A stretch of DNA of 64,000 nucleotides from Methylobacterium brachythecii. GTDB lineage: Bacteria > Pseudomonadota > Alphaproteobacteria > Rhizobiales > Beijerinckiaceae. The stretch spans positions 1 to 64,000 of the forward strand of contig NZ_JACIDN010000008.1 of the NCBI RefSeq assembly GCF_014196345.1. The letters are read 5' to 3'. The notes under the pieces were generated by a model. The model made no database searches and had not been told where the DNA came from. It saw only the letters and a list, made by a program, of their open reading frames with translations. Below are positions 36,813-45,418 of the stretch, one piece after another (within the stretch, counting starts at the first letter, position 1; the number at the start of each line of letters is the position of its first letter). A program made the position numbers and the translations under genes.

Positions 36813-37145
36813 TCAGGAGTTGCGGCTGCGCTCGCGCTTGGCCTCCGTTCGGAGGCCGCCCAGCAGCAGCCGGCCCTCCTCCGACGCCTCGTAATGTGCT
36901 CGCTGCGTGCGGGCATGACGCGACGTCACCGTAAGGAGCCCGAGCTCGACGAGGATTTCCAGCGCCCGTAGCACCAACGCGTGCTCGATCGCGAAGATTC
37001 TCGCGAAGCTGCGGGTATCCGAGGCAATCTCCAGCGACAGGCCGGCGAGCATCCCCGCTTCCAATTGCGAAAGGTCGAAGCGCAACGCCGCGATGGTGTC
37101 CGTCGCAGCGAGGAAGGTTTCCGCGTCGGCGGGCGGCTCGCTCAT
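36813..37145 (-). CDS. fdh4B: Small partner of Fdh4A (Fdh4B-like)
   Basis: 110 residues. The start overlaps the fdh4A stop (ATGA). The sequence is helical and winged-helix-like (FARIFAIEHALVLRALEILV, then a basic HARTQRAHYEASEEGRLLL). M. extorquens FDH4 is described as a large molybdopterin subunit plus a small unknown partner, which this arrangement matches. A DNA-binding role is also conceivable from the fold. Symbol given by position and size. Confidence 0.55.
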   Translation of the reverse strand: MSEPPADAETFLAATDTIAALRFDLSQLEAGMLAGLSLEIASDTRSFARIFAIEHALVLRALEILVELGLLTVTSRHARTQRAHYEASEEGRLLLGGLRTEAKRERSRNS

Positions 37146-39451
37146 GCCGCCTTGGCGAGCATGGTGCGGGCGCGGATCTTCACCAGCACCGACTTCGAAG
37201 TCGGCGTGTCCGAGAATTCGCCGAAGCTCGACAGCGGCACCATGACGTTCAATTCGGGATAGTAGCCGGCGAGCGAGCCACGCGGCATCTCGAAGGGAAC
37301 CAGGCGAAAGTCCTCGGCCACCTCGCCGCCCTCCTCGTCGCCGGCCCGCACGATGTCGACGCGGTCGCCGAACTGCGCACGAAGCGCGGCGCAATCGTCG
37401 GGATGGGCGAAGACCACACGGCGCTCGCCGTAGACGCCGCGATAGCGGTCATCGAGGCCGTAGATCGTGGTGTTGTACTGGTCGTGGCTGCGGAAGGTCT
37501 GCAGCACGAAGGTGCCGTCGGCGGTCAGCGCCTTCTGGTGCTCGGTGGCCTGCGGGATCGGGCCGAAGGAGAAGCTCGCCTTGCCACTCTCCGTCTCGAA
37601 CACGCGCTCGGCAGCGAGGTTTCGCAGCATGAAGCCGCGCGGTCGGCGGACTCGCAGGTTGAAGCCGGTGAAGCCGGGGATGGTCCTCTCGATCAGGTCG
37701 CGGATGCCGTCGTAGTCGTCGGCGAGCGCGGCCCAGTCGACATGGGCCGAACCGACGGTGGCGGCGGCCATGCCGGCGATGATGCCGATCTCCGAGCGCA
37801 GCTCCGGCGAGGCGGGCTTGTTGATGCCGCCCGAGCCGTGGACCATGCTCATCGAATCCTCGACGGTCACGATCTGGATCTTGCCCTTCGAGTTGCGGTC
37901 AATCTCGGTGCGGCCGAGGCAGGGCAGCAGGTAGGCGACGCGGCCCGGCAGCAGGTGCGAGTGGTTCAGCTTCGTGCCGATATGGACGGTCAGCTCGCAG
38001 GAGGCGAGCGCCTTGGCAACCAGCGTGCTGTCCGGCGTCGCCCGGGCGAAATTGCCGCCGAGGCCGATGAAGGCTTTCGAGGATCCGTCGAGCATGGCGC
38101 CGATGGAGGCCAGCACGTTGTGGCCATGTCCGCGTGGGGACTTGAAGCCGAATTCGCGATCGAGGGCGTCGAGGAAGGCCTCCGGCGGCTTTTCGTTGAT
38201 GCCGACGGTGCGGTCGCCCTGCACGTTCGAGTGGCCGCGCACCGGGCAGAGACCGGCTCCGGGACGGCCGATATGGCCGCGCAGGAACATGACGTTGGCG
38301 ATCTCGCGCACCGTCGCGACGGAGTGCTTGTGCTGGGTCACGCCCATTGCCCAGGTGGCGATGACCTTGTCGGCGCCGAGATAGACGTCGGCGGCGGTCT
38401 CGATCTCGTCGCGGGTCAGGCCGGACTGGTCGAGGATCGCCTCCCAGGAGGTCGCGTCGACGGCGGCGCGATAGGCTTCGTAATCGGAGGTCTGCCTGCG
38501 CAGGAAGGCGCGGTCGAGCAGCGAGGGCTTGCTGGCGGCAAGCGCGGCGTCATCACGCTCGAACACCACCTTGGCGATCCCACGGAAGGCCGCCATGTCG
38601 CCGCCGAGACGCGGCTGGAAATAATGGCTGGCGATGGCGTGGCTCGCGCCGCGCAGCATCTCGACGCTGTTCTGCGGGTCGGCGAAGCGCTCCAGGCCGC
38701 GCTCGCGCACGGGGTTGAAGGCGACCACCCGCGCGCCGCGCTCGGCGGCCCGGCGGAGGTCGGCCAGCATGCGCGGATGGTTGGTGCCCGGGTTCTGGCC
38801 GACGACGAAGATCGCGTCCGCCTTCTCGAAATCCTCCAGCAGCACCGTGCCCTTGCCGATGCCGATGGCCTGGGTGAGCCCAATGCCGCTGGCCTCGTGG
38901 CACATGTTCGAGCAGTCGGGGAAGTTGTTGGTGCCGTAGTGGCGCGCGAAGAGCTGGTAGAGATAGGCGGCCTCGTTGGAGGCACGGCCGGAGGTGTAGA
39001 ACTCGGCCCGGTCGGGATGGTCGAGCCCGCGCAGGGTGGCGCCGATCTCGGCGAAGGCCTGCTCCCAGGTCACCGCGACGTAGCGGTCGGAGGCCGCGTC
39101 GTAGCGCATCGGATGGGTCAGACGGCCTTCGAGTTCGAGGGCGTAGTCGGTCCAGCCGCGCAGTTCGGTCAGCGTGTGCTTGGCGAAGAATTTCGGCGGG
39201 GTGCGCTTGTCCGTCGCCTCCCAGGAGACCGCCTTCACGCCGTTCTCGCAGAACTCGAAGGACGAGCCGTGGGCCGGGTCACCCCAGGCGCAACCGGGGC
39301 AGTCGAAGCCGTCGGGCTGGTTGGCCGCGAGCAGCACGCGCGCACCGGAGATGGGCGCACGGCTCTTGAGCAGATGCTTGCCGCAACTCTTCAGGGCACC
39401 CCAGCCGCCAGCGGCAGACGAGCGCTTGAGTGCCGGTTCCGTGGTGCTCAT
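37142..39451 (-). CDS. fdh4A: Molybdopterin oxidoreductase, FdhF/YdeP-like formate dehydrogenase (Fdh4A)
   Basis: 769 residues. The N-terminal iron-sulfur site shows C51, C54 (FDCPGCAWGD) and C68 (FEFCENG). Molybdopterin-binding segments include GRASNEAAYLYQLFARHYG, FVVGQNPGTNHPRMLADL, PVRGHSNVQGDRTVG and the C-terminal FRSHDQYNTTIYGLDDRYRG. There is no in-frame UGA, so no selenocysteine; NFPDCSNMCHEASG supplies Cys residues. The YdeP-like branch includes Fdh4A of Methylobacterium, a formate dehydrogenase of methylotrophic metabolism. Acid-resistance YdeP relatives are the main alternative. Confidence 0.8.
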   Translation of the reverse strand: MSTTEPALKRSSAAGGWGALKSCGKHLLKSRAPISGARVLLAANQPDGFDCPGCAWGDPAHGSSFEFCENGVKAVSWEATDKRTPPKFFAKHTLTELRGWTDYALELEGRLTHPMRYDAASDRYVAVTWEQAFAEIGATLRGLDHPDRAEFYTSGRASNEAAYLYQLFARHYGTNNFPDCSNMCHEASGIGLTQAIGIGKGTVLLEDFEKADAIFVVGQNPGTNHPRMLADLRRAAERGARVVAFNPVRERGLERFADPQNSVEMLRGASHAIASHYFQPRLGGDMAAFRGIAKVVFERDDAALAASKPSLLDRAFLRRQTSDYEAYRAAVDATSWEAILDQSGLTRDEIETAADVYLGADKVIATWAMGVTQHKHSVATVREIANVMFLRGHIGRPGAGLCPVRGHSNVQGDRTVGINEKPPEAFLDALDREFGFKSPRGHGHNVLASIGAMLDGSSKAFIGLGGNFARATPDSTLVAKALASCELTVHIGTKLNHSHLLPGRVAYLLPCLGRTEIDRNSKGKIQIVTVEDSMSMVHGSGGINKPASPELRSEIGIIAGMAAATVGSAHVDWAALADDYDGIRDLIERTIPGFTGFNLRVRRPRGFMLRNLAAERVFETESGKASFSFGPIPQATEHQKALTADGTFVLQTFRSHDQYNTTIYGLDDRYRGVYGERRVVFAHPDDCAALRAQFGDRVDIVRAGDEEGGEVAEDFRLVPFEMPRGSLAGYYPELNVMVPLSSFGEFSDTPTSKSVLVKIRARTMLAKAA

Positions 39452-39729
39452 GAGGTCCGATCGCGGATGTCGGAGAATGTCGAGTGTCTGTCGCCCGGCG
39501 GCATCGTCGTGATGGTCCCGCAGCGGCTGAAAGCGCCACGCAATCTAGCAATTCGCAGATGCAAAATGATTTCGGCTGAGCGTTGGGATACCCATGCGTA
39601 AATCGCATAGATCTGGCATTATTCTACCTGAGCTGCCTGATTTTGGAATAATTCGAGAGCGTCGCACGGTGGGCGTGCGAGACCGGCCGCCAAAGCCGGT
39701 CTGGTTGCGGTGCCGAAAAGTGGGAGGCG

Positions 39730-40809
39730 TTATCCTGCCAGCTTGGTCAGTTCGCCGGCGTCGCGCCCGATCACCGCCGCGAGCCTGCCCGCGCCCTCGG
39801 CACTCAGCCGTGCCGAGAGTCCGGTCTTGATGGCCTCGACGAGGCCCGGGCCTTCGTAGACGAGTGCCGAATAGAGTTGGATGAGGCTCGCGCCGGCGCG
39901 GATCTTGGTCCAGGCCGCTTCCGCGGAATCGATGCCGCCGACGCCGATCAGCGGGATGCTCTGGCCGACGCGCAAGAACGTCTCGGCGAGAAGCCGCGTG
40001 GACGGCGCGAAGAGCGGGCGACCGGATAGGCCGCCGGTCTCCTTCGCGAGCCCTTTCTCGGTGAGCGCATCCGGTCTGGCGATGGTGGTGTTCGAGACGA
40101 CCAGCGCCTGGACGCCGCGACGCTGGGCCGTGGCCGTCATCGCGTCGAGGGCTTCGAGGCCGATGTCCGGGGCGATCTTCAGCAAGATCGCCGTGCCCGG
40201 ATGCGTCTCGTCGCGTGCCGCGACGGTGCGGGCGAGCAGATCGTCGAGGAAGGCCTCGCCCTGGAGATCGCGAAGGCCCGGCGTGTTGGGTGAGGAGATG
40301 TTGACGGTGATGAAGTCGACGAACGGCGCCAGCGCCCGGGTGCAGGCGACGTAATCGGCGAGCCGGTCGACGGCCTCCTTGTTGGCGCCGATGTTGACGC
40401 CGACCACGCCGCCCCTCCCCCGCCGCGCGCGCAAGCGATCGGCCACGGCGTCGAGGCCTTCGCTGTTCAGCCCGAAGCGGTTGATGACGGCGCGGTCCCC
40501 GGCCAGACGGAACACCCGCGGCTTCGGATTGCCCGGCTGAGGCTTGGGCACCACGCCGCCTACCTCCACGAAGCCGAAGCCGAGGCCGAGCATGGCGTCG
40601 GGCACCCGCGCGCCCTTGTCGAAGCCGGCGGCCAGGCCGACCGGGTTGGGGAAGCGCTTCCCGAACAGGTCGATCGTCAGCCGCGGATCGGAGGCCGGCG
40701 GCGTGCGCGGCGGCAGCAGTGCGAGCCCCCGCAGGGTCAGGTCGTGCGCCGTCTCGGCGTCGAGCCCATGCAGAAGCGGCCGCGCCAGCGGAAACAGTGC
40801 CGAGATCAT
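39730..40809 (-). CDS. pyrD: Dihydroorotate dehydrogenase (quinone)
   Basis: 359 residues, class 2. The N-terminal amphipathic helix (ISALFPLARPLLHGLDAETA) inserts in the inner membrane. NPVGLAAGFDKGARVPDAM, INRFGLNSEG, VNISSPNTPGLRDLQ and LIGVGGIDSAEAAWTKIRAG are FMN and substrate motifs. It oxidises dihydroorotate to orotate with ubiquinone in pyrimidine synthesis. The start overlaps the stop of the DUF952 gene (ATGA), so the two are co-translated. Confidence 0.95.
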   Translation of the reverse strand: MISALFPLARPLLHGLDAETAHDLTLRGLALLPPRTPPASDPRLTIDLFGKRFPNPVGLAAGFDKGARVPDAMLGLGFGFVEVGGVVPKPQPGNPKPRVFRLAGDRAVINRFGLNSEGLDAVADRLRARRGRGGVVGVNIGANKEAVDRLADYVACTRALAPFVDFITVNISSPNTPGLRDLQGEAFLDDLLARTVAARDETHPGTAILLKIAPDIGLEALDAMTATAQRRGVQALVVSNTTIARPDALTEKGLAKETGGLSGRPLFAPSTRLLAETFLRVGQSIPLIGVGGIDSAEAAWTKIRAGASLIQLYSALVYEGPGLVEAIKTGLSARLSAEGAGRLAAVIGRDAGELTKLAG

Positions 40810-41162
40810 GCGCCCTGCTCCTGGGTGAGCGCATCCGGAAACACGTGCCGGCCATCGGGTCCGAGCGGCAAAGGCTCGACGCTCCGGACGGCGCTGAGCG
40901 GCAGATCCCCGTAGAGATGCGGAAACAGGTCGCCGCCGCGCGAGGGCTCGAAGCGCAGGGCTTCTCCCAACGCCCCGCTCTCGACAGCGACGAGCAGCAA
41001 GTCGTCGATGCCGGCGAAATGACGCGCAGCCGTCTCGGCGGCCTGCGCGGCGGTGGAGAAATGGATGAATCCGTCGGCCTGGTCGACCGGGGCTCCCACG
41101 AAGCGCCCGGCGGCCTCGGCCTCGCGCCAGAGCGCGCGCGGACAGATCTTGTAGACGAGCAT
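40806..41162 (-). CDS. DUF952 family protein
   Basis: 118 residues from ATG 41162. VYKICPRALWREAEAAGRF, DGFIHFSTAAQAAETAARHF and HLYGDLPLSAVRSVEPLPL are the DUF952 core. The family is small and cytosolic, of unknown function. The pairing with pyrD by a four-base overlap is typical in this group of bacteria and hints at a link to nucleotide metabolism. Confidence 0.85.
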   Translation of the reverse strand: MLVYKICPRALWREAEAAGRFVGAPVDQADGFIHFSTAAQAAETAARHFAGIDDLLLVAVESGALGEALRFEPSRGGDLFPHLYGDLPLSAVRSVEPLPLGPDGRHVFPDALTQEQGA

Positions 41163-41329
41163 GAAGGGTCGGGCCTCTTCGGCATGCGGCGCGAAGCGCT
41201 TAGGACGGGCGCCGGAGGGCCGCAACCCGGCAAAGCCGGATGGACGAACGCGCCGCTTTCTCGGGCTGCCGGACCATGCGAGAATCGCCGTCGTTTCGCG
41301 TTGCGTTCGCCGCCCTGTAGTTCTACTTT

Positions 41330-41341
41330 CCTAGCGCTAGG
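41330..41341. promoter_or_regulatory. Palindromic candidate operator
   Basis: CCTAGCGCTAGG is a perfect 12-base palindrome, 36 bases before the start of the S24 repressor gene and just after a TTCTACTTT stretch. It is placed well for auto-repression, as LexA/CI-type proteins do. Confidence 0.45.
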
Positions 41342-41377
41342 CGGGTTGTCTCAACCTGCCCGATCCACGAGCTCGCC

Positions 41378-42010
41378 ATGCTGTCGCACGACCAGATCTG
41401 GATGGCGATCGACCGTTTGGCAGAACGCCACGGCTATTCGGCCTCCGGGCTCGCCCGCCGCGCGGGGCTCGATGCCACCAGCTTCAACCGTTCCAAGCGA
41501 ATCGGGCCCGACGGCCGCAAGCGCTGGCCCTCGACCGAATCCGTCTCGAAGATCCTCGCCGCGACGGGCGCGAGCCTCGACGACTTCCTGCGTCTCATCG
41601 TCGGCCGCGATGGGCCGCTGCGCACCATGGTGCCGCTGATCGGCATGACGCAGGCCGGTGCCGGACGACTCTTCACCGACGAAGGCATGCCTGCCGGCGG
41701 CCCGGGCTGGGAGGAGATCGAGTTCCCGGATCTCGGCGGCGACCGCGCCTTCGCTCTGGAGGTCCAGGGCGATTCGATGATGCCGCTGTTTCGCGACGGT
41801 GACGTCTTGATCGTCTCGCCCACGGCGAGCGTCCGCAAGGGCGACCGAGTCGTGGCCCGGCTCTCCTCCGGCGAAGTGCTCGCCAAAGAGCTGCGGCGCC
41901 GCACCGCCCGCACGGTCGAGCTGGCCTCGCTGAACCCCGAGCACGAGGACCGGGCCGTGCCCGTCTCCGAGATCGCCTGGATGGTGCGGGTGATGTGGGT
42001 GCGCCAATAG
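41378..42010 (+). CDS. XRE/S24 LexA-like transcriptional repressor
   Basis: 210 residues. An N-terminal helix-turn-helix (YSASGLARRAGLDATSFNRS) is joined to a signal-peptidase-like S24 domain. The catalytic Ser is S133 (VQGDSMMPLFRDGD) and Lys is K170 (GEVLAKELRR). A self-cleavage site is not obvious: the AG dipeptides near residues 93-96 are candidates. Such proteins repress stress or prophage genes, but no phage genes are near; in many Hyphomicrobiales a single copy like this is chromosomal. Confidence 0.88.
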   Translation: MLSHDQIWMAIDRLAERHGYSASGLARRAGLDATSFNRSKRIGPDGRKRWPSTESVSKILAATGASLDDFLRLIVGRDGPLRTMVPLIGMTQAGAGRLFTDEGMPAGGPGWEEIEFPDLGGDRAFALEVQGDSMMPLFRDGDVLIVSPTASVRKGDRVVARLSSGEVLAKELRRRTARTVELASLNPEHEDRAVPVSEIAWMVRVMWVRQ

Positions 42011-42121
42011 CGCCCGCCGCACGCAGCCTTGGGCGTTCGCGGGAATGCGGGTATCGATCGCTGCGATGCGAGCCCGGCCCAGCCGCGCGAGCGTGACGAG
42101 GTGCAGCCAGGGAAAGCGGCC

Positions 42122-43219
42122 ATGCCATCGCCCGACGAGGACGGCCCATCCGGAACGGCTCTGTCGGCGGACGCGCTCGCCTTGCTCGACGCATCTCCGG
42201 TCGCGACCTTCATCGCGCAGGCGGGTCTGCTGCGCGCGGTCAATCCGGCGCTCGCCGTTTTGGCCGATCGGCCGGCGGCGGAATTCGGCAGCGGCATCGC
42301 GCTGCTCCAGGCCAGCCAGGGCGATGCCGCGGCCTGGGCGGCACTGCGGAACGCGATCGCGGAAGGCCGCGCGGCCGACGTCGATCTGCTCTGCGCGCGC
42401 CGCGACGGCTCGTCGTTCTGGGCGACGATCGCGGTGGCGCCGCTCGGCGAATCCGGGATGCTGGTCGGCCAGGTCGTCGACATCACCCGCCGGGTGGATG
42501 CGGAGGGCGCGCTCGTGCTGTCGCAGCAGCGCGAGGCTCTGGGGCTGCTCACCAACAGCGTCGCGCACGAGTTCAACAACTTCCTGCAGATCCTGATCGG
42601 CTACGTGGACGGGCTGAAGCGCCGGCTCGCCGATCGGCCGGAGCCCTTCATCCAGCGCGCCGTGACCCGCTCGACGGAGGCCGCGGAGCGGGCTGCCGTC
42701 CTGACGCGCCATCTCCTCACCCATTCGCGCCGGATCGCGCCGGACGTGCGCCCGGTGGACCTCGACGCCTTCCTGGCCTCGATCTCCGATTCGCTGGCCG
42801 CCGCGCTCCCGCCCCGGCTGAGCCTGTCGATCACCACGACGGACGGCCTGCCGCCGGCCCTTTGCAATCCGACCCAGGTGGAGCTCGCCCTCCGGCACAT
42901 CCTCGCGAATTCCGCGGAGGCCACAGCGGAGACGGGCACGGTCACCGTCGCGACCTTCGCCGTCCCGCGCGGCGACAGCGCGCTGCATCGGCCCTCCGAC
43001 GGCGCCGTCGGCATCGCGGTCTCCGATCGCGGGCACGGCATGTCGCCGGAGATGCTGACCCGCGCGCTCGCCCCCTTCGCCACCAGCCGCGAGGCGGGGC
43101 GCGGCGTCGGGCTCGCCATTGTGCACGGGCTGATGAAGCGCCAGAACGGGACCATCTCTCTCGAGAGCCGGTCGAGCGAAGGCACCACCGTGCGCCTCGT
43201 TTTCCCGACCGCGCCGTAG
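42122..43219 (+). CDS. PAS-domain sensor histidine kinase
   Basis: 365 residues from ATG 42122, with AGGGAAAG upstream. A PAS domain occupies about 20-130 (DALALLDASPVATFIAQAG; VGQVVDITRRVDAEGAL). The dimerisation/phosphoacceptor region has VAHEFNNFLQILIGYVDGL. The ATPase domain shows an N-box (LALRHILANSAEAT), G1 (VSDRGHGMSP) and G2 (REAGRGVGLAIVHGLMKRQNG). No membrane segment and no receiver, so it is a soluble kinase. No response regulator is adjacent; the partner is unknown. Confidence 0.88.
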   Translation: MPSPDEDGPSGTALSADALALLDASPVATFIAQAGLLRAVNPALAVLADRPAAEFGSGIALLQASQGDAAAWAALRNAIAEGRAADVDLLCARRDGSSFWATIAVAPLGESGMLVGQVVDITRRVDAEGALVLSQQREALGLLTNSVAHEFNNFLQILIGYVDGLKRRLADRPEPFIQRAVTRSTEAAERAAVLTRHLLTHSRRIAPDVRPVDLDAFLASISDSLAAALPPRLSLSITTTDGLPPALCNPTQVELALRHILANSAEATAETGTVTVATFAVPRGDSALHRPSDGAVGIAVSDRGHGMSPEMLTRALAPFATSREAGRGVGLAIVHGLMKRQNGTISLESRSSEGTTVRLVFPTAP

Positions 43220-43344
43220 TTTCGGCGAGCGGGAGAGGCTTCGGCATGCCGATCGCCAGCACTAATCGGGACTAAAACTCGATCCAGGACGTTCCCATAT
43301 CGTAGCGGGCAAATCCGCCCGTCTCGCTTTTGCAGAGGATGTCC

Positions 43345-44304
43345 ATGGCAACCCCCAAGACCGGTCGCAGGCGTATGGCGACCATGCTCGCCCTCGCCGC
43401 AGCGCTGGCGGTCACCGCCGCGCCGGTCGTCGAGGCGCGCCCCGGCGGCGGTGGCGGCGGATTCGGCTCTCGCGGTTCGCGCACCTACAGCCCACCGGCG
43501 GGAACCGCCACCTCGCCGGGCGCCACCGCGCCGATCCAGCGCTCGCAGACGGCTCCGAGCCCGGGGATGAGCAATCCCGGTATGCAGGCGAATAGCGGGC
43601 GCCGGTTCGGCGGTGGCTTCTTCGCGGGTCTGCTCGGCGCGGGCCTTCTGGGCGCTCTCGTCGGCGGCGGCTTCTTCGGTGGCCTCGGCGGCATTGCCTC
43701 GTTCCTCGGCCTGCTCCTGCAAGTCGGCCTGCTGGTCGGCCTCGTCATGCTGGCGGTGAGCTTCTTCCGCCGCCGCCAATCGGGTGGACCGGCCATGGCC
43801 GCGAATGCGCCCTCCGCACGCTCGAACCTCGATGGCGCGAGCGCCAGCACGATGGGCGGAATGGGCCTCGGCGGTGGTGGCGGAAGCGCCGCGCCGCAGG
43901 GTCAGCCGGTCAATGTCCAACCGGCCGATTACGAAGCCTTCGAGCGCACACTCAACGAGGTGCAGACGGCCTATGGCCGCGAGGATCTCGGGACGCTGCG
44001 CCGCGTCGCGACGCCGGAAATGGTCGGCTATTTCGAAGAGGAGCTGCGGGCCAACGCTCAGCGTGGCGTCGTCAACCGCATCTCCGACGTCAAGTTGCTT
44101 CAGGGTGACCTGTCGGAGGCCTGGCGTGAAGGCCCGGTCGAATACGCCACCGTTGCCATGCGCTTCGCACTGAAGGACGAGACCTTCGACCGCAACACCC
44201 AGCGCGTCGTCGAGAACGGGCCGTCCGAGGCCAAGGAGTTCTGGACCTTCGCCCGCGAGCGCGGGGGCGCCTGGCTGCTCTCGGCGATCCAGCAGGGTCG
44301 CTGA
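43345..44304 (+). CDS. Tim44-domain membrane protein
   Basis: 319 residues from ATG 43345 (GAGG six bases upstream; ATG 43339 alternative). A signal or anchor segment (TMLALAAALAVTAAPVVEA) is followed by a Gly-rich stretch, a hydrophobic glycine-zipper region (FFAGLLGAGLLGALVGGGFF) and a second anchor (GLLLQVGLLVGLVMLAVSFF). The C-terminal half is Tim44/MRPL45-like (YEAFERTLNEVQTAYGRED onwards). Bacterial members are membrane-tethered with unclear function. A terminator follows. Confidence 0.8.
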   Translation: MATPKTGRRRMATMLALAAALAVTAAPVVEARPGGGGGGFGSRGSRTYSPPAGTATSPGATAPIQRSQTAPSPGMSNPGMQANSGRRFGGGFFAGLLGAGLLGALVGGGFFGGLGGIASFLGLLLQVGLLVGLVMLAVSFFRRRQSGGPAMAANAPSARSNLDGASASTMGGMGLGGGGGSAAPQGQPVNVQPADYEAFERTLNEVQTAYGREDLGTLRRVATPEMVGYFEEELRANAQRGVVNRISDVKLLQGDLSEAWREGPVEYATVAMRFALKDETFDRNTQRVVENGPSEAKEFWTFARERGGAWLLSAIQQGR

Positions 44305-44336
44305 GCTACCTCAAGTTTACTCGCGAATCGAAGGGA

Positions 44337-44366
44337 GGGCGTCGGGGCAACCCGGCGCCCTTTCTC
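44337..44366 (+). terminator. Rho-independent terminator
   Basis: GGGCGTCGGG pairs with CCCGGCGCCC (one G-U) around GCAA, followed by TTTCTC. It lies 32 bases past the Tim44-like gene. Confidence 0.8.
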
Positions 44367-44549
44367 TTGGCCTCAGACCTACAAGCAAAACGTGAAGAAA
44401 TAAACCTAGAAGAAACTATGTGCAATTTCTCCTAGCAAATACAGATTTCAGGTAGTTTTTTCTGGACGCACGCTCATCTCAGATCATAGCCTCCGGGCGT
44501 TCCGATGCGCTGACGGCACGCGGAACAGGACACAACCGGGAGGATGAGA

Positions 44550-45260
44550 ATGGCTGAAGCTGCTGTCGCAACGTCACAAGGTGGAGTCGTCGGGGATCTG
44601 CGAAACCAGTTGAGCCTGCTCGTTTCGGGCATCGATCAGGAGCCGACCATCGAGGCTTTCAAGAACGGCTCGGCCGACAAAAGTCTCTACGTCGCCTTCC
44701 TCGCCCAGACCCGTCACTACGTCGCGCTGACGTCGCCGTGCCTCGAAGCGGCCGGCCGCCGACTGAAGGCCCTCGGCGAGCACCCGGAACTGGCCGACCT
44801 GTTCTTCCAGAAGGCCGAGGAGGAGAGCGGCCACGACATCCTGGTCGACGATGACCTGCGCAGCCTCGGCCTCGATCCGGAAAAGACCCTGGCCGCGAAC
44901 CCGCCTGGCGAATGGATCACCGCCTACAATAGCTGGATCACCGCGGCGACGAACGGGCGCCATCCGGCGGCCTTCCTGGGCAGCGCCTACATCCTCGAAG
45001 GGCTCGCGGTGGAGCGCGCCGGCAAGGTGGCGAAGGCGCTGGTGGCGTCGAGCAGCATCCCGAAGATCGCCGATGCCGTAACCTTCCTCGACCTGCATGC
45101 CGAGGCGGATGTCGGGCATGTCGACGACCTGGAGCGCATCCTCGCAGACCTCGACGATGCCACCGAACGCGACGCCATCGTCATGACGGCAGCGGCGACG
45201 CGCGGCGCCTATCTCGGCATGCTCGACGAAGTGGCTCGGAGCCGCGCGACGGCGAACTGA
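44550..45260 (+). CDS. Heme-oxygenase-like diiron protein (iron-containing redox enzyme family)
   Basis: 236 residues. GGGAGG six bases before ATG 44550 favours this over ATG 44544. The all-helical fold shows likely iron ligands in QTRHYVAL (H56), EEESGHD (E91/E92, H95), YILEGLAVE (E150/E155) and DLHAEADVGH (H183, D187, H190). Members of this HDO group oxidise fatty acids or amino-acid derivatives (UndA-like) or act as small-molecule oxidases. The next gene is an AHL-synthase-like acyltransferase, so an acylated metabolite is a plausible substrate. Exact chemistry unknown. The gap 44367-44549 upstream is AT-rich and probably holds the promoter. Confidence 0.75.
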   Translation: MAEAAVATSQGGVVGDLRNQLSLLVSGIDQEPTIEAFKNGSADKSLYVAFLAQTRHYVALTSPCLEAAGRRLKALGEHPELADLFFQKAEEESGHDILVDDDLRSLGLDPEKTLAANPPGEWITAYNSWITAATNGRHPAAFLGSAYILEGLAVERAGKVAKALVASSSIPKIADAVTFLDLHAEADVGHVDDLERILADLDDATERDAIVMTAAATRGAYLGMLDEVARSRATAN

Positions 45261-45278
45261 GATCGAGCTGCCACCATC

Positions 45279-45393
45279 GTCATTCCGGGTCTCGCCGCAG
45301 GCAAGAGCCCGGAATCCACCCGCGATGTCGACGCCCTGCACCGTCGCGCCCGATCATGCATTCCGGGATTGCGCTTCGCAGCCCCGGAATGCC
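45279..45393. repeat. Intergenic palindromic repeat (CATTCCGGG type)
   Basis: Two CATTCCGGG units (45281 and 45359) and their inverses (CCCGGAATC at about 45308, CCCCGGAATG at 45382-45391) form nested inverted repeats between the diiron gene and the acyltransferase gene. This is an extragenic palindrome of a type common in alphaproteobacteria, different from the one at 22294-22386. Confidence 0.65.
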
Positions 45394-45418
45394 GCGGAAT
45401 GAGTTGAGCCCCTTCGCG

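Noticed and set aside
37142..39451. Possible selenocysteine in Fdh4A
   Set aside because: No in-frame UGA is present; cysteines occupy the plausible positions.
37403..39601. A 732-codon plus-strand frame opposite fdh4A
   Set aside because: Antisense shadow of the molybdopterin enzyme; no recognisable domain.
39545..41233. A 562-codon minus-strand frame across pyrD and DUF952
   Set aside because: Out of frame with both real genes; Arg/Pro-rich shadow.
41378..42010. S24 repressor as a prophage CI gene
   Set aside because: No phage structural, integrase or lysis genes flank it; neighbours are pyrD and a histidine kinase.
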